Below are positions 1 through 7,447 of a DNA stretch of 42,020 nt, one piece after another. The position numbers and the translations under genes were made by a program. Source of the DNA: CAYWCV01 sp964629885 (GTDB lineage: Bacteria > Bacteroidota > Rhodothermia > Balneolales > CAYWCV01). The DNA lies in NCBI GenBank assembly GCA_964629885.1, contig CAZVRJ010000018.1, positions 1 to 42,020 on the forward strand, in the 5' to 3' direction. How positions within the stretch are numbered: position 1 is the stretch's first letter; every line of letters begins with the position of its first letter. Below the pieces are notes generated by a model. The model searched no databases. It worked only from the letters and a program-made list of their open reading frames with translations, and was not told the origin of the DNA.

Positions 1-2
1 TC

Positions 3-932
3 GTGCCCTGGTTCTGGGTGATCATCGCCAACCCCGATCTTTTTGAGACACAGGCCCAAGGGGTACATCAGCTTGCCATCGTAGTAGGTGGCTTTTGTAT
101 GATTTTGGGCATCATGCCTGCCATATTCTGTAAGGAGGTGGATCAAACACACCTGTCGAACCGTGCTGACCTGTCGTTCAAGTCCATATTTGTGAACTTG
201 AAAGACCTGCTTCGCAATATGGTTCTCATTGCCAAGAACAAACCTTTCGCCCGTCTTTGTGGAGCAACCTTTCTGGTGTTTAACGGATTTCAGATGGTGG
301 CCTCGTTCAGCTACTTCATCATCGTGTTCTATATGTTCAGAGGCGATTACGGTGCTGCTGGTCATTGGCCAGCATGGTTTTCGACGATAAGTGCAATCGC
401 AACCGCCTTTCTGATTATTCCCGTCATCACGTGGATGTCGAACCGTTGGGGTAAGCGAAACGCATTCATCATCTCAACACTCATCTCGATCATTGGCTAT
501 GGCCTGAAATGGTGGGGTTTTAACCCCGAAAATCCGTGGATGATCTTCATGCCTATCCCGTTCATGGTCTTCGGCATCGGCGGACTATTCACCCTCATGA
601 TGAGCATGACGGCCGACGTGTGCGACCTCGACGAGCTGAACAACGGAATGCCACGTAAAGAGGGGACCTTCGGAGCCATCTACTGGTGGATGGTCAAATT
701 AGGGCAAGGCATTGCGCTCGTGCTCGGAGGCTTGGTGCTCAAAGTAGTGGGTTTCGACCAGAACGCGGCGATACAGACGGTCGATACCCTCACCAACCTG
801 CGCTTGGCCGACATCATTATTCCGGCAACCACGGCCGCTATCGCCATTTGGGTGATGTGGGGATATGACCTGACCGAAGCCAAAGCCATGGAAATTAAGA
901 ACGAACTAGTGAGTAGGAGAGGCGAACTGTAG
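3..932 (+). CDS. GPH-family sodium:sugar symporter, C-terminal part (5' truncated by window edge)
   Basis: This is the C-terminal ~309 residues of a cation-coupled sugar symporter of the glycoside-pentoside-hexuronide (MelB-like) family. The frame is open from the window edge, so the true start lies outside. Several hydrophobic helices are visible. The stretch DVCDLDELNNGMPRKEG (DNA about 616-663), followed by a helix with K and G residues (MVKLGQGIALVLGG), matches the conserved D..D..G.R.EG...K.G pattern of the family before its last helices. The substrate cannot be read from the sequence. A GH17 glycosidase begins 56 bp downstream on the same strand, so uptake of a glucoside or glucan product is a reasonable inference. 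Confidence 0.85.
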   Translation: MPWFWVIIANPDLFETQAQGVHQLAIVVGGFCMILGIMPAIFCKEVDQTHLSNRADLSFKSIFVNLKDLLRNMVLIAKNKPFARLCGATFLVFNGFQMVASFSYFIIVFYMFRGDYGAAGHWPAWFSTISAIATAFLIIPVITWMSNRWGKRNAFIISTLISIIGYGLKWWGFNPENPWMIFMPIPFMVFGIGGLFTLMMSMTADVCDLDELNNGMPRKEGTFGAIYWWMVKLGQGIALVLGGLVLKVVGFDQNAAIQTVDTLTNLRLADIIIPATTAAIAIWVMWGYDLTEAKAMEIKNELVSRRGEL

Positions 933-988
933 CCGATGTCGCTAAAGCCTTTCTAAAACAGAATCAAACAATACTATCACAGCAGGAT

Positions 989-1903
989 ATGTCATTTAGA
1001 TCAGGAATCATATCAACCTACGAAGCTACGAGTCATCAAGATGGTGCACACCCACTCGACAGTGCAACCGTCGAAGACCTGAATAATTTGCTTGAATATT
1101 TTTTGAACCAAGGCACACACGGGTTTTGCTTCAGCCTGTACGAAGAGGGCCAAAAGCCGGGCGATGTAATTGGGGAAGAACAAATTCGCAGAAGGATGGA
1201 CATTTTGAGGCCCTACACCAGCTGGATCCGTTCGTTTTCTTGCGTGGATGGCAATGACCTTATTCCAAAGGTGGCAAAAGAATATGGCATGAAAACATTG
1301 GTTGGTGCTTGGTTAGGCACCGATTACGAAAAGAACGAACTGGAGATCGAAGCCCTGATTAAGCTTGCCAAGGAAGGACATGTCGACATAGCCGCTGTTG
1401 GGAATGAAGTTCTTTACCGAGGCGACCTGACGGAAGATGAATTGCTCCGATACATTGAGAGAGTTAAAGCGGAGATCCCTCACGTGTCCGTAGGTTATGT
1501 GGATGCCTATTACGAGTTTGTAGAGCGACCACAGCTATCCGATATAAGTGATGTGATTCTATGCAACTGCTACCCCTACTGGGAGGGCACGAGTTTTGAA
1601 CATTCATTCGGACACATGCAACACATGCACCGTCTTGCACTTGGCGCCGCGAATGGCAAGAAGGTGATCATCACGGAAACAGGGTGGCCGAGTAAAGGCG
1701 AAGGTAAAGATGCCGCATTGCCATCGCAATCGAATGCCATCAAGTATTTCATCGACACGCAGCTTTGGTCAAAGGACGATGGCATAGAAGTGTTTTACTT
1801 CTCGTCATTCGATGAAGCTTGGAAGGTAGGCTCGGAGGGTGAAGTTGGCGCTTACTGGGGAATCTGGGACAGTAAGGGGAAACTCAAGAAGCTTCCTGCT
1901 TAA
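989..1903 (+). CDS. Glycoside hydrolase family 17 protein (beta-1,3-glucanase-like)
   Basis: 304 aa, the size of a bare GH17 catalytic (beta/alpha)8 barrel. GH17 enzymes cleave or rearrange beta-1,3-glucans. The proton donor is probably E140 in VGNEVLYRGD and the nucleophile E230 in ITETGWPSKG; both motifs are GH17 hallmarks. The barrel end FYFSSFDEAWK is also typical. There is no signal peptide, membrane segment or carbohydrate-binding module, so the protein should be cytoplasmic and would act on imported oligosaccharides. The upstream neighbour is a sugar symporter on the same strand, consistent with a small uptake-and-cleavage unit. The downstream neighbour is convergent, overlapping by 4 bp. 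Glucan specificity is inferred from the family and not shown here. Confidence 0.85.
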   Translation: MSFRSGIISTYEATSHQDGAHPLDSATVEDLNNLLEYFLNQGTHGFCFSLYEEGQKPGDVIGEEQIRRRMDILRPYTSWIRSFSCVDGNDLIPKVAKEYGMKTLVGAWLGTDYEKNELEIEALIKLAKEGHVDIAAVGNEVLYRGDLTEDELLRYIERVKAEIPHVSVGYVDAYYEFVERPQLSDISDVILCNCYPYWEGTSFEHSFGHMQHMHRLALGAANGKKVIITETGWPSKGEGKDAALPSQSNAIKYFIDTQLWSKDDGIEVFYFSSFDEAWKVGSEGEVGAYWGIWDSKGKLKKLPA

Positions 1904-2835
1904 CCTTTGCGTCTCTTTTTGCCAAAATCAGCTAGGATTTCGGACTGAATTCGTTCTCTCTCGGTGTCTAAAAACTCAAGATATGCCGACATCACCGGCG
2001 TGAGCTCCTTTTTGCGGAGCCAAACAAGCTGCCATTCGGTGCGGATTGGAAGTTCATTGAGCGGAATAATGCTGAGTTTGCCATTATACAGTTCTTGGTG
2101 AATCCCGATCAAGGGCATGATTGAAATTCCCATACCCACCAACACAGCTTGCTTTACGGCCTCGTTCGATGTGAGCTCGATCTTTTGTGCTATGGCTAGA
2201 CCGGAGTTAGAGAGGAATTGTTCCATCGCCATTCGGGTCGCGCTTCCCTGCTCACGGTAAATGAGGGGGTAATTTAATAGATGATTTACAGTGACAGAAC
2301 ATCCAACAAGCGGATGATCGGACCGCCCCACTAGAAAAAGATCGTTCTTTATCAGCGGTATTGTGTTGAGATCTAGATCCTCGGGCAATACCGATACAAG
2401 GGCGCAGTCTGTGTTGTTGGTTTTTAGGCTTTCGATTACACGGTCGCGGTTGGTTACGTCCATCTGTAAGTCAATACCGGGATGCATCGTAAAAAAATCG
2501 GCCAAAAAATGAGGCATGATGTACTTGCCCGTCGATGCGATGGCAATCTTTAGGCGACCAGAGAGAAGTCCTCTGCGGGCATTGACCTTGTGCTGTAATG
2601 ATTCAACTTCAGAAAGGATGATGTGCACCGACTTTAACACCTCCTCGCCGAATTCCGTTACGTGCAGTTTTTTGCCAATTATTTCGGTGAGGGGTAACTC
2701 GAACTGGTCTTGCAGATTCCTGAGTTGAATGGACACGGCCGGTTGGGTCAAGTTCAGCTTTTTACCCGCTAAAGTGACACTGCCGGTGTCGGCCACAGTT
2801 TGGAAGATCCGCAGTTGGTGAAACGTATAATTCAT
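1900..2835 (-). CDS. LysR-family transcriptional regulator (CbbR/CmpR-like)
   Basis: 311 aa, standard LTTR length. Residues ~1-60 form the winged helix-turn-helix (FHQLRIFQTVADTGSVTLAG, then LNLTQPAVSIQLRNLQ). Residues ~90-300 are the periplasmic-binding-protein-like effector domain. The N-terminus resembles regulators of carbon fixation and bicarbonate uptake (CbbR, CmpR, RbcR), but subfamily assignment by eye is uncertain. It is divergent from an SbtA-type bicarbonate transporter across a 99-bp AT-rich spacer holding two inverted repeats. This is the classical LysR arrangement, in which the regulator controls both itself and its neighbour. The effector cannot be read from the sequence. Confidence 0.9.
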   Translation of the reverse strand: MNYTFHQLRIFQTVADTGSVTLAGKKLNLTQPAVSIQLRNLQDQFELPLTEIIGKKLHVTEFGEEVLKSVHIILSEVESLQHKVNARRGLLSGRLKIAIASTGKYIMPHFLADFFTMHPGIDLQMDVTNRDRVIESLKTNNTDCALVSVLPEDLDLNTIPLIKNDLFLVGRSDHPLVGCSVTVNHLLNYPLIYREQGSATRMAMEQFLSNSGLAIAQKIELTSNEAVKQAVLVGMGISIMPLIGIHQELYNGKLSIIPLNELPIRTEWQLVWLRKKELTPVMSAYLEFLDTERERIQSEILADFGKKRRKG

Positions 2836-2848
2836 AAATAATATTTAT
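2834..2848. promoter_or_regulatory. Short palindrome at the LysR start (candidate autoregulatory site)
   Basis: ATAAATA-A-TATTTAT is a perfect 7-1-7 inverted repeat that abuts and overlaps the LysR start codon. A regulator bound here would block its own transcription or translation. Because the region is extremely AT-rich, a palindrome of this length could arise by chance. Confidence 0.3.
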
Positions 2849-2863
2849 CAATTATATAAAATA

Positions 2864-2881
2864 TATAAATAAAAATTTATA
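2864..2881. promoter_or_regulatory. Inverted repeat in LysR/SbtA divergent spacer (candidate LysR operator)
   Basis: TATAAAT-AAAA-ATTTATA is a perfect 7-4-7 inverted repeat midway between two divergent genes, where LysR proteins normally bind palindromic sites. A possible -10 element, TATACT, lies at 2894-2899 on the SbtA side. No good -35 is visible. The assignment rests on position and symmetry only. Confidence 0.4.
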
Positions 2882-2934
2882 ATTAAAACCCTTTATACTT
2901 TGCCGGCCCGAAATATTAACAAACACTTGGATGC

Positions 2935-3888
2935 ATGTCTCTAGAATTGCTGACGGAAAACCTGACGAATCCTGCCCTACTATTCTTTATTCTCGGAATC
3001 GTCGCCACCTATCTAAAGAGTGACCTTGAGATTCCGCCCACCTCGTCGAAGTTCATCTCGCTATATCTGCTCTTTGCCATCGGCTTTAAGGGTGGGCAAG
3101 GATTGGCTGCAAGTGTGTGGTCAATGGAAATTGTATGGACCGTCACTTTTGGGCTCGTAATGGCCAGCATTATTCCCTTGTACTCGTATTTCATATTGAG
3201 GCTACGATTTAACGTGTACGACGCAGCTGCCGTTGCCGCTGCCTATGGGTCGATCAGTGCCGTCACGTTTGTGACAGCTATATCATTCCTCGAAATGCAG
3301 GAGGCGACATTCGGCGGACACATGGTTGCAGTGATGGCGCTCATGGAGGCGCCGGCCATCATCGTGGCAGTGATGCTAATCCACAAGAAGAACCAGGGTC
3401 AACAGGGGGCGCTGCGTCAGGCTGTACACCACTCGTTCACGAATGGAAGCGTGCTTCTGATCTTGGGGAGTCTGATCATTGGCATGTTGGCCAGCGAGCA
3501 GCAGGGTATTGGCATCAAACCTTTTACGACCGACATCTTCAATGGTTTTTTGGCCATCTTCTTGCTCGATATGGGCATTGTGAGTGGACGTAAACTGGGC
3601 GACTTCTTTGCCCAGGGTAAGTTTGCCACCTTGTTTGCGATTCTCATGCCCCTATTTAACGGTATTTTGGTCGCATATTTGAGCCAAGTAGTCACCGACG
3701 ATCCCGGCAACCGGTTCATGCTTGCGATATTGGCGTCGAGCGCATCCTATATTGCCGTGCCGGCCGCTATGAAGATCGCGGTTCCGCAGGCGAATCCATC
3801 GCTATACCTGCCCATGGCGCTTGCCGTGACGTTTCCGTTCAACATCACCATCGGCATGCCCATCTACTGGTCGGTAGTATTGTGGTAA
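2935..3888 (+). CDS. SbtA-family sodium-dependent bicarbonate transporter
   Basis: 317 aa polytopic membrane protein (about 8-10 hydrophobic segments) of the SbtA/DUF897 family. In cyanobacteria SbtA imports bicarbonate with sodium for the carbon-concentrating mechanism. The N-terminus (NLTNPALLFFILGIVATYLKS) and the ISLYLLFAIGFKGGQGL segment are characteristic. A second half follows with matching helices (GFLAIFLLDMGIVSGRKLGDF). No SbtB (PII-like) regulator gene lies next to it and no RuBisCO gene is in the window. The transporter may therefore supply bicarbonate for anaplerotic carboxylation. It is divergent from a LysR regulator and followed by a bidirectional terminator. Confidence 0.88.
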   Translation: MSLELLTENLTNPALLFFILGIVATYLKSDLEIPPTSSKFISLYLLFAIGFKGGQGLAASVWSMEIVWTVTFGLVMASIIPLYSYFILRLRFNVYDAAAVAAAYGSISAVTFVTAISFLEMQEATFGGHMVAVMALMEAPAIIVAVMLIHKKNQGQQGALRQAVHHSFTNGSVLLILGSLIIGMLASEQQGIGIKPFTTDIFNGFLAIFLLDMGIVSGRKLGDFFAQGKFATLFAILMPLFNGILVAYLSQVVTDDPGNRFMLAILASSASYIAVPAAMKIAVPQANPSLYLPMALAVTFPFNITIGMPIYWSVVLW

Positions 3889-3895
3889 CAAACAA

Positions 3896-3928
3896 AAAAC
3901 GGCTCCCAGGATACCTGAGAGCCGTTTT
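3896..3928. terminator. Bidirectional rho-independent terminator between SbtA gene and tRNA-Pro
   Basis: The arms AAAACGGCTC (3896-3905) and GAGCCGTTTT (3919-3928) pair perfectly, with a further CAGG/CCTG inside. T-runs occur on both strands, and the minus-strand run is longer. It should end the SbtA transcript from the left and the tRNA-Pro transcript from the right. Confidence 0.85.
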
Positions 3929-3936
3929 CGTGTTCG

Positions 3937-4011
3937 TCGGGGTGACAAGATTTGAACTTGCGACCCCTTGCCCCCCAGGCAAGTGCGCTAACCGGGCTGC
4001 GCTACACCCCG
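3937..4011 (-). tRNA. tRNA-Pro(GGG)
   Basis: Read on the minus strand this is a complete 75-nt cloverleaf. The acceptor arms CGGGGTG and CACCCCG pair, and the D stem is GCGC/GCGC. The anticodon stem CTTGC/GCAAG encloses the loop CTGGGGG, giving anticodon GGG. The T loop is TTCAAAT. The discriminator is A and the 3' CCA is not encoded. It follows the esterase gene on the same strand by 42 bp and may be co-transcribed with it. Confidence 0.95.
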
Positions 4012-4053
4012 AACAGATTCCCAATTTACGAATTTGCCCTCCCAAGAGCAAAA

Positions 4054-4674
4054 TCAACGTTTGTTAAGTATTTGGTTGATCTGCGCAATCTCATCCTCGT
4101 TGATCTGGTGACCCATGCCCGGGTAGATAGTCGTGCGAATATCGGCACCAAGCATCTTGAAAATGCGATCGGTCTCCTGAACACGCTCTACGGGGATGTG
4201 TGAGTCGACATCGCTGCAGCCAATGACCACTGGCATGCCATGTAGTTTTGTCGTATATCGATCAGGTTCAACGGTGTCGCCAATGAGTCCGCCACTTAAG
4301 CCGAATGCCCCTCCATACACGTTGCCTTGCGTGGCAACGAATTCGAGCGCTAGGCATGCGCCCTGCGAAAAACCAAGCCAATAAATATCTAAGGGATCGA
4401 TGTCGGATGCCAGCAGCTCATCGCTGAGGCGCTCAAGTGTACCTAAAGCGGAGTCGAGCCAGGGTTGATTCTGGGTCCTCGGCATCATGAAGGAGTACGG
4501 ATACCATGTATTGTTGGTGGCTTGCGGTAGCATGATGGTAAAATCATCCACATTCAGAAATTCCTTCAACGATAACATACTTGCAGCAGTGGCGCCCCTG
4601 CCATGCACCATTACGAGTACCTTGCGACCCCGATCCGGTAGTGGTCCTTCCTGAATGATCGAATATTCGTGCAT
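4054..4674 (-). CDS. Alpha/beta hydrolase, phospholipase/carboxylesterase family
   Basis: 206 aa, the normal size of the Abhydrolase_2 esterase family. The nucleophile is S103 in GFSQGA, the acid is probably D157 in SDVDSHIP, and the base is H189 in GMGHQI. The oxyanion-hole region is VHGRGATAAS near residues 23-32. No signal peptide is present, so it is cytoplasmic. The start ATG lies 3 bp after the stop of the histidine phosphatase gene, so the two are almost certainly co-transcribed. The substrate is unknown; family members hydrolyse short acyl esters or lysophospholipids. Confidence 0.88.
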   Translation of the reverse strand: MHEYSIIQEGPLPDRGRKVLVMVHGRGATAASMLSLKEFLNVDDFTIMLPQATNNTWYPYSFMMPRTQNQPWLDSALGTLERLSDELLASDIDPLDIYWLGFSQGACLALEFVATQGNVYGGAFGLSGGLIGDTVEPDRYTTKLHGMPVVIGCSDVDSHIPVERVQETDRIFKMLGADIRTTIYPGMGHQINEDEIAQINQILNKR

Positions 4675-4677
4675 AAT

Positions 4678-5220
4678 CTAATAGTGTAATAGAACTGATT
4701 TTGTTGTGCCGTTGGCGAAACAGTGCACAATCCATAGGTGGTCGTACACATGATCTTCAAGATCGGCGTAATCATTGTTCCCGGTTAGGTAGTTCACAAT
4801 GTTGGGTGCCGTGTTCGAGTGACCAGCAATCACATACGTTTTGCCATAGTTAGCCTTTAGCGCATCGAGAACGGAATTCGGATTTCTAGGGTCATACTCA
4901 TGAACGGTCAGTCCATGCTTTTCGGAAAGTGTTCCCAGGGTCTGTCGTGTCCGTTTGAAGGGGGTCGAGTGAAGTCCATCAATCTGCATGTACTGAAGCA
5001 CGGCTGCTAGCCTATCAGCCCGCTCAAATCCCGCCTTAGATAGGTCGGGGTCCGTAGAACTGTCGACTTTTTCGGCGTGACGTACCACGATAAATGTGGT
5101 AACATCACCATCAGATCCGTTCGGAATGGTTGTAGTGACATCGGTTTGGACCGGAGAAAAAAGCAGTAATAATGTAGTAAGGAGCGAAAGAAAAGTGGTC
5201 ATAGCGCAGTATCGGTTCAT
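4678..5220 (-). CDS. Exported histidine phosphatase (SixA/phosphoglycerate mutase-like)
   Basis: 180 aa. A signal peptide (basic N-terminus, then LSLLTTLLLLFSPV) precedes a short histidine phosphatase domain. The catalytic RHAE motif places the phospho-accepting His at H48 with R47. R90/R92 in TPFKRTRQT and the second His, H134 in AGHSNTAPN, complete the pocket. It probably acts in the periplasm on a small phosphoester that I cannot identify. M7 is an alternative start that still leaves a signal peptide. It is upstream of, and nearly touching, the esterase gene, and divergent from the PLP decarboxylase with a 60-bp spacer. Confidence 0.85.
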   Translation of the reverse strand: MNRYCAMTTFLSLLTTLLLLFSPVQTDVTTTIPNGSDGDVTTFIVVRHAEKVDSSTDPDLSKAGFERADRLAAVLQYMQIDGLHSTPFKRTRQTLGTLSEKHGLTVHEYDPRNPNSVLDALKANYGKTYVIAGHSNTAPNIVNYLTGNNDYADLEDHVYDHLWIVHCFANGTTKSVLLHY

Positions 5221-5280
5221 TCTAATTCATACCTTTCGGTCAAAATAACAAACACATTTCGATCAGCCTAGACCATTTGA

Positions 5281-6774
5281 ATGAGTGAACCATTAAAGAT
5301 TTTGAATCAAGAGATTGACGGTCCAACCCTGGATCCCCAAAACTGGGATGATATGCGGACTTTGGCGCACTCTATGGTCGACGACATGCTCGACTACTTG
5401 CAGACTGTTGGTGATCGTCCAGTTTGGACCGCACCACCCGACTCGTCCATCCACAACATAGGCGGAGTAGTTCCAAAATCGGCTTCGTCTCCAGAAAGTG
5501 TTTACAATCAGTTCAAGCAAGACATTCTACCTTACACAAAGGGGAATATCTCTCCTCGCCACTTTTCGTGGGTGGAGGGCAATGGAACCGTGATGGGGAT
5601 GATGGCCGACATGCTGGCTGCAGGGATGAACCCGAATGTAACGATCGGCGACCACATGCCCATGTATGTGGACCAGGCCGTCGTAGACTGGTGCCGGCAG
5701 ATCATGGGCATGCCCGATACAACGTCGGGGATGTTGGTGAGCGGCGGCTCCCTCGCAAATATCACAGCATTAACGGTTGCCCGTAACAACCTTCTCAACG
5801 GAAGTATTCGCACTCGAGGATTGGTACAATCGGAAACCCAGCTCGTGGTTTACTGCAGCTCTGAGACCCACAACTGCGTAAACAAGGCCGTCGAAGTATT
5901 GGGAATTGGCTCCGACTACCTTCGCTTTATCCCGGTTAACTCCGACTTCCGAATCGACACGTTGGCACTTCGCGAACAGATAGCCGAGGACCGTATCGCC
6001 GGTCTCTACCCGTTCTGCATCATCGGAAACGCCGGCACCGTTAACACAGGTGCCATTGACCCGCTCGGCGAGCTCCTCCAAATTGCCCGCGATGAGGATA
6101 TCTGGTTTCACGTCGACGGCGCGTTCGGCTCTGTTGCCAAACTCACCGCCGAGTACGCGCCTGCGCTCAAGGCCATCGAGGATGCCGACAGCCTGGCCTT
6201 CGATCTGCATAAGTGGTTCTATGTGAACTACGAGGTCGGTTGCGTGTTGATCCGCGACCGCGATATCCACCGCAACGCCTTTAAGCTCAACGCCAACTAT
6301 CTGCTTAGCCACGACCGAGGCTTAGCTGCAGGACCCGAAACCCTCAGCAACTACGGACTCGAACTTTCGCGCGGATTCAAGGCACTTAAGGTGTGGATGT
6401 CGCTAAAAGAACACGGTGTAGATCGATACAAGGATATTGTCACAAGGAACATACACCAAGCGAGATACTTGGGGGATGTGGTCTCGAAGGACCCCGACTT
6501 CGAGTTGATGACGCCCGTCATGCTGAACATCGTCTGCTTCAGGTACCGGTTTGGGACTGGAGATCTGGGAACCGACAACAGGCTGAACCGTGAGCTGCTC
6601 ATGCGTCTCCACGAAAGCGGTGTGGCAACCCCATCTTACACCATCTTGGATGGCAAGTACTGCATCCGGGTCAACATCACCAACCACCGCACTCAGCAAG
6701 CAGATTTGGACCAAATGATGGATTGGCTTAGGTCGGAAGGCACGGCCTTATCCAGGGCATCCGGGGCAACATAG
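5281..6774 (+). CDS. Group II PLP-dependent decarboxylase (aromatic/acidic amino acid decarboxylase-like)
   Basis: 497 aa, the normal size for the DDC/glutamate decarboxylase fold. H197 in SSETHNCVNKA stacks on the cofactor. D279 in HVDGAFG pairs with the pyridine nitrogen. K311 in DLHKWFYVNYE carries the internal aldimine. N-terminal residues ~60-110 (the RHFSWVEGNGT region) shape the substrate pocket. Proteins of this type decarboxylate aromatic amino acids, and some act as aldehyde synthases; I cannot choose the substrate. The last 22 bases of the coding region (6752-6773) form one arm of a perfect inverted repeat whose partner lies next to the convergent GNAT gene, so the C-terminal residues are partly dictated by the repeat. 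Confidence 0.9.
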   Translation: MSEPLKILNQEIDGPTLDPQNWDDMRTLAHSMVDDMLDYLQTVGDRPVWTAPPDSSIHNIGGVVPKSASSPESVYNQFKQDILPYTKGNISPRHFSWVEGNGTVMGMMADMLAAGMNPNVTIGDHMPMYVDQAVVDWCRQIMGMPDTTSGMLVSGGSLANITALTVARNNLLNGSIRTRGLVQSETQLVVYCSSETHNCVNKAVEVLGIGSDYLRFIPVNSDFRIDTLALREQIAEDRIAGLYPFCIIGNAGTVNTGAIDPLGELLQIARDEDIWFHVDGAFGSVAKLTAEYAPALKAIEDADSLAFDLHKWFYVNYEVGCVLIRDRDIHRNAFKLNANYLLSHDRGLAAGPETLSNYGLELSRGFKALKVWMSLKEHGVDRYKDIVTRNIHQARYLGDVVSKDPDFELMTPVMLNIVCFRYRFGTGDLGTDNRLNRELLMRLHESGVATPSYTILDGKYCIRVNITNHRTQQADLDQMMDWLRSEGTALSRASGAT

Positions 6775-6878
6775 GCATCCAAGGCATCAAGTGAACGAAG
6801 GCATCAGGGCATCAAAAGTATTAGGGTTATCAAGGTTATCAAATATGTTGCCCCGGATGCCCTGGTTCACTTGATGCC
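6752..6878. repeat. Degenerate 9-bp repeat array bracketed by a 22-bp perfect inverted repeat
   Basis: A perfect 22-bp inverted repeat has arms at 6752-6773 and 6844-6865. Between the arms lie degenerate ~9-bp units such as AGGCATCCA, AGGCATCAA, AGGCATCAG, GGCATCAAA, GTTATCAAG and GTTATCAAA. A second perfect 13-bp inverted pair, 6783-6795 with 6866-6878, interlocks with the first, so the two stems could only coexist as a pseudoknot. The left arm ends inside the decarboxylase stop codon and the right side covers the GNAT stop codon. It may act as a bidirectional terminator, but neither side has a T-run. Confidence 0.85.
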
Positions 6879-7364
6879 CCGGATCTCGTATCGCTGCCGG
6901 TGCAGCGGGTCGCCGTAAGCGTCGGATGCCGTGCTCGAAACCAGTTCGAAACCGAACTTTTGATACAAGTGGGCGGCCTCTTTCAGGTCGTCGGTAGTGA
7001 GCAGAAAGGATGCCGTGTAACCACATTCGCGCATGAAATCCATGTAGAGCTTCATAAGACGGTTACCAAGGCCTAAACCCCGGTATCTAGGCATCAGCAC
7101 AAAATACCTGAGCTGAGCGGCGTCGCCCCGGTCGAGCAGCGCCAACGATCCGACGATGCGTCCCTCATGTTCGCACATCCATACCCTCGACCGATCCGGG
7201 TTATACAATTCGTAGAATTCAAACAAGGTTTTCGCGACGATGGCCTCGAAGTAGAGGTTGTACCCATACTCCTTGCCATAAATTTCGGCATGCATCGACA
7301 AAATGGCTGCCAAGTCACCTTTTTGTAACTCAGTTCGAATGGTGATGGTTTCAGCGGTGATCAT
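6867..7364 (-). CDS. GNAT family N-acetyltransferase
   Basis: 165 aa from the chosen ATG at 7364. A single GNAT domain covers nearly the whole protein: strand ITIRTEL, acetyl-CoA pyrophosphate loop at YRGLGLGNRLMKLYMD, then a C-terminal YQKFGFELV strand typical of the fold. The frame is open a further 39 codons upstream to 7481. That extension (MSVRQLIQRIS...) does not look like part of the domain and would run into the divergent acetolactate decarboxylase gene, so I prefer the internal start. The acceptor substrate is unknown. The gene is convergent with the PLP decarboxylase across the repeat-filled spacer. Confidence 0.85.
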   Translation of the reverse strand: MITAETITIRTELQKGDLAAILSMHAEIYGKEYGYNLYFEAIVAKTLFEFYELYNPDRSRVWMCEHEGRIVGSLALLDRGDAAQLRYFVLMPRYRGLGLGNRLMKLYMDFMRECGYTASFLLTTDDLKEAAHLYQKFGFELVSSTASDAYGDPLHRQRYEIRGIK

Positions 7365-7447
7365 CCGAGCAATTTTTATACGAGTGTTGGGATCGTTACT
7401 TTTGGGCAGATTCTGACCAACCAAAGCATAACTAAAATCGTGCTCCC

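Noticed and set aside
2894..2899. Full sigma-70 promoter for the SbtA gene
   Set aside because: Only a -10-like TATACT is present, with no acceptable -35 or -33 element, in a very AT-rich spacer.
3882..4067. 61-codon frame with GVTRFELATPCPPG
   Set aside because: It is a translation through tRNA-Pro, a common false ORF.
5770..6312. 180-codon minus-strand frame inside the PLP decarboxylase
   Set aside because: It is antisense to a well-conserved enzyme, repetitive in Val/Asp/Gly, and has no family features.
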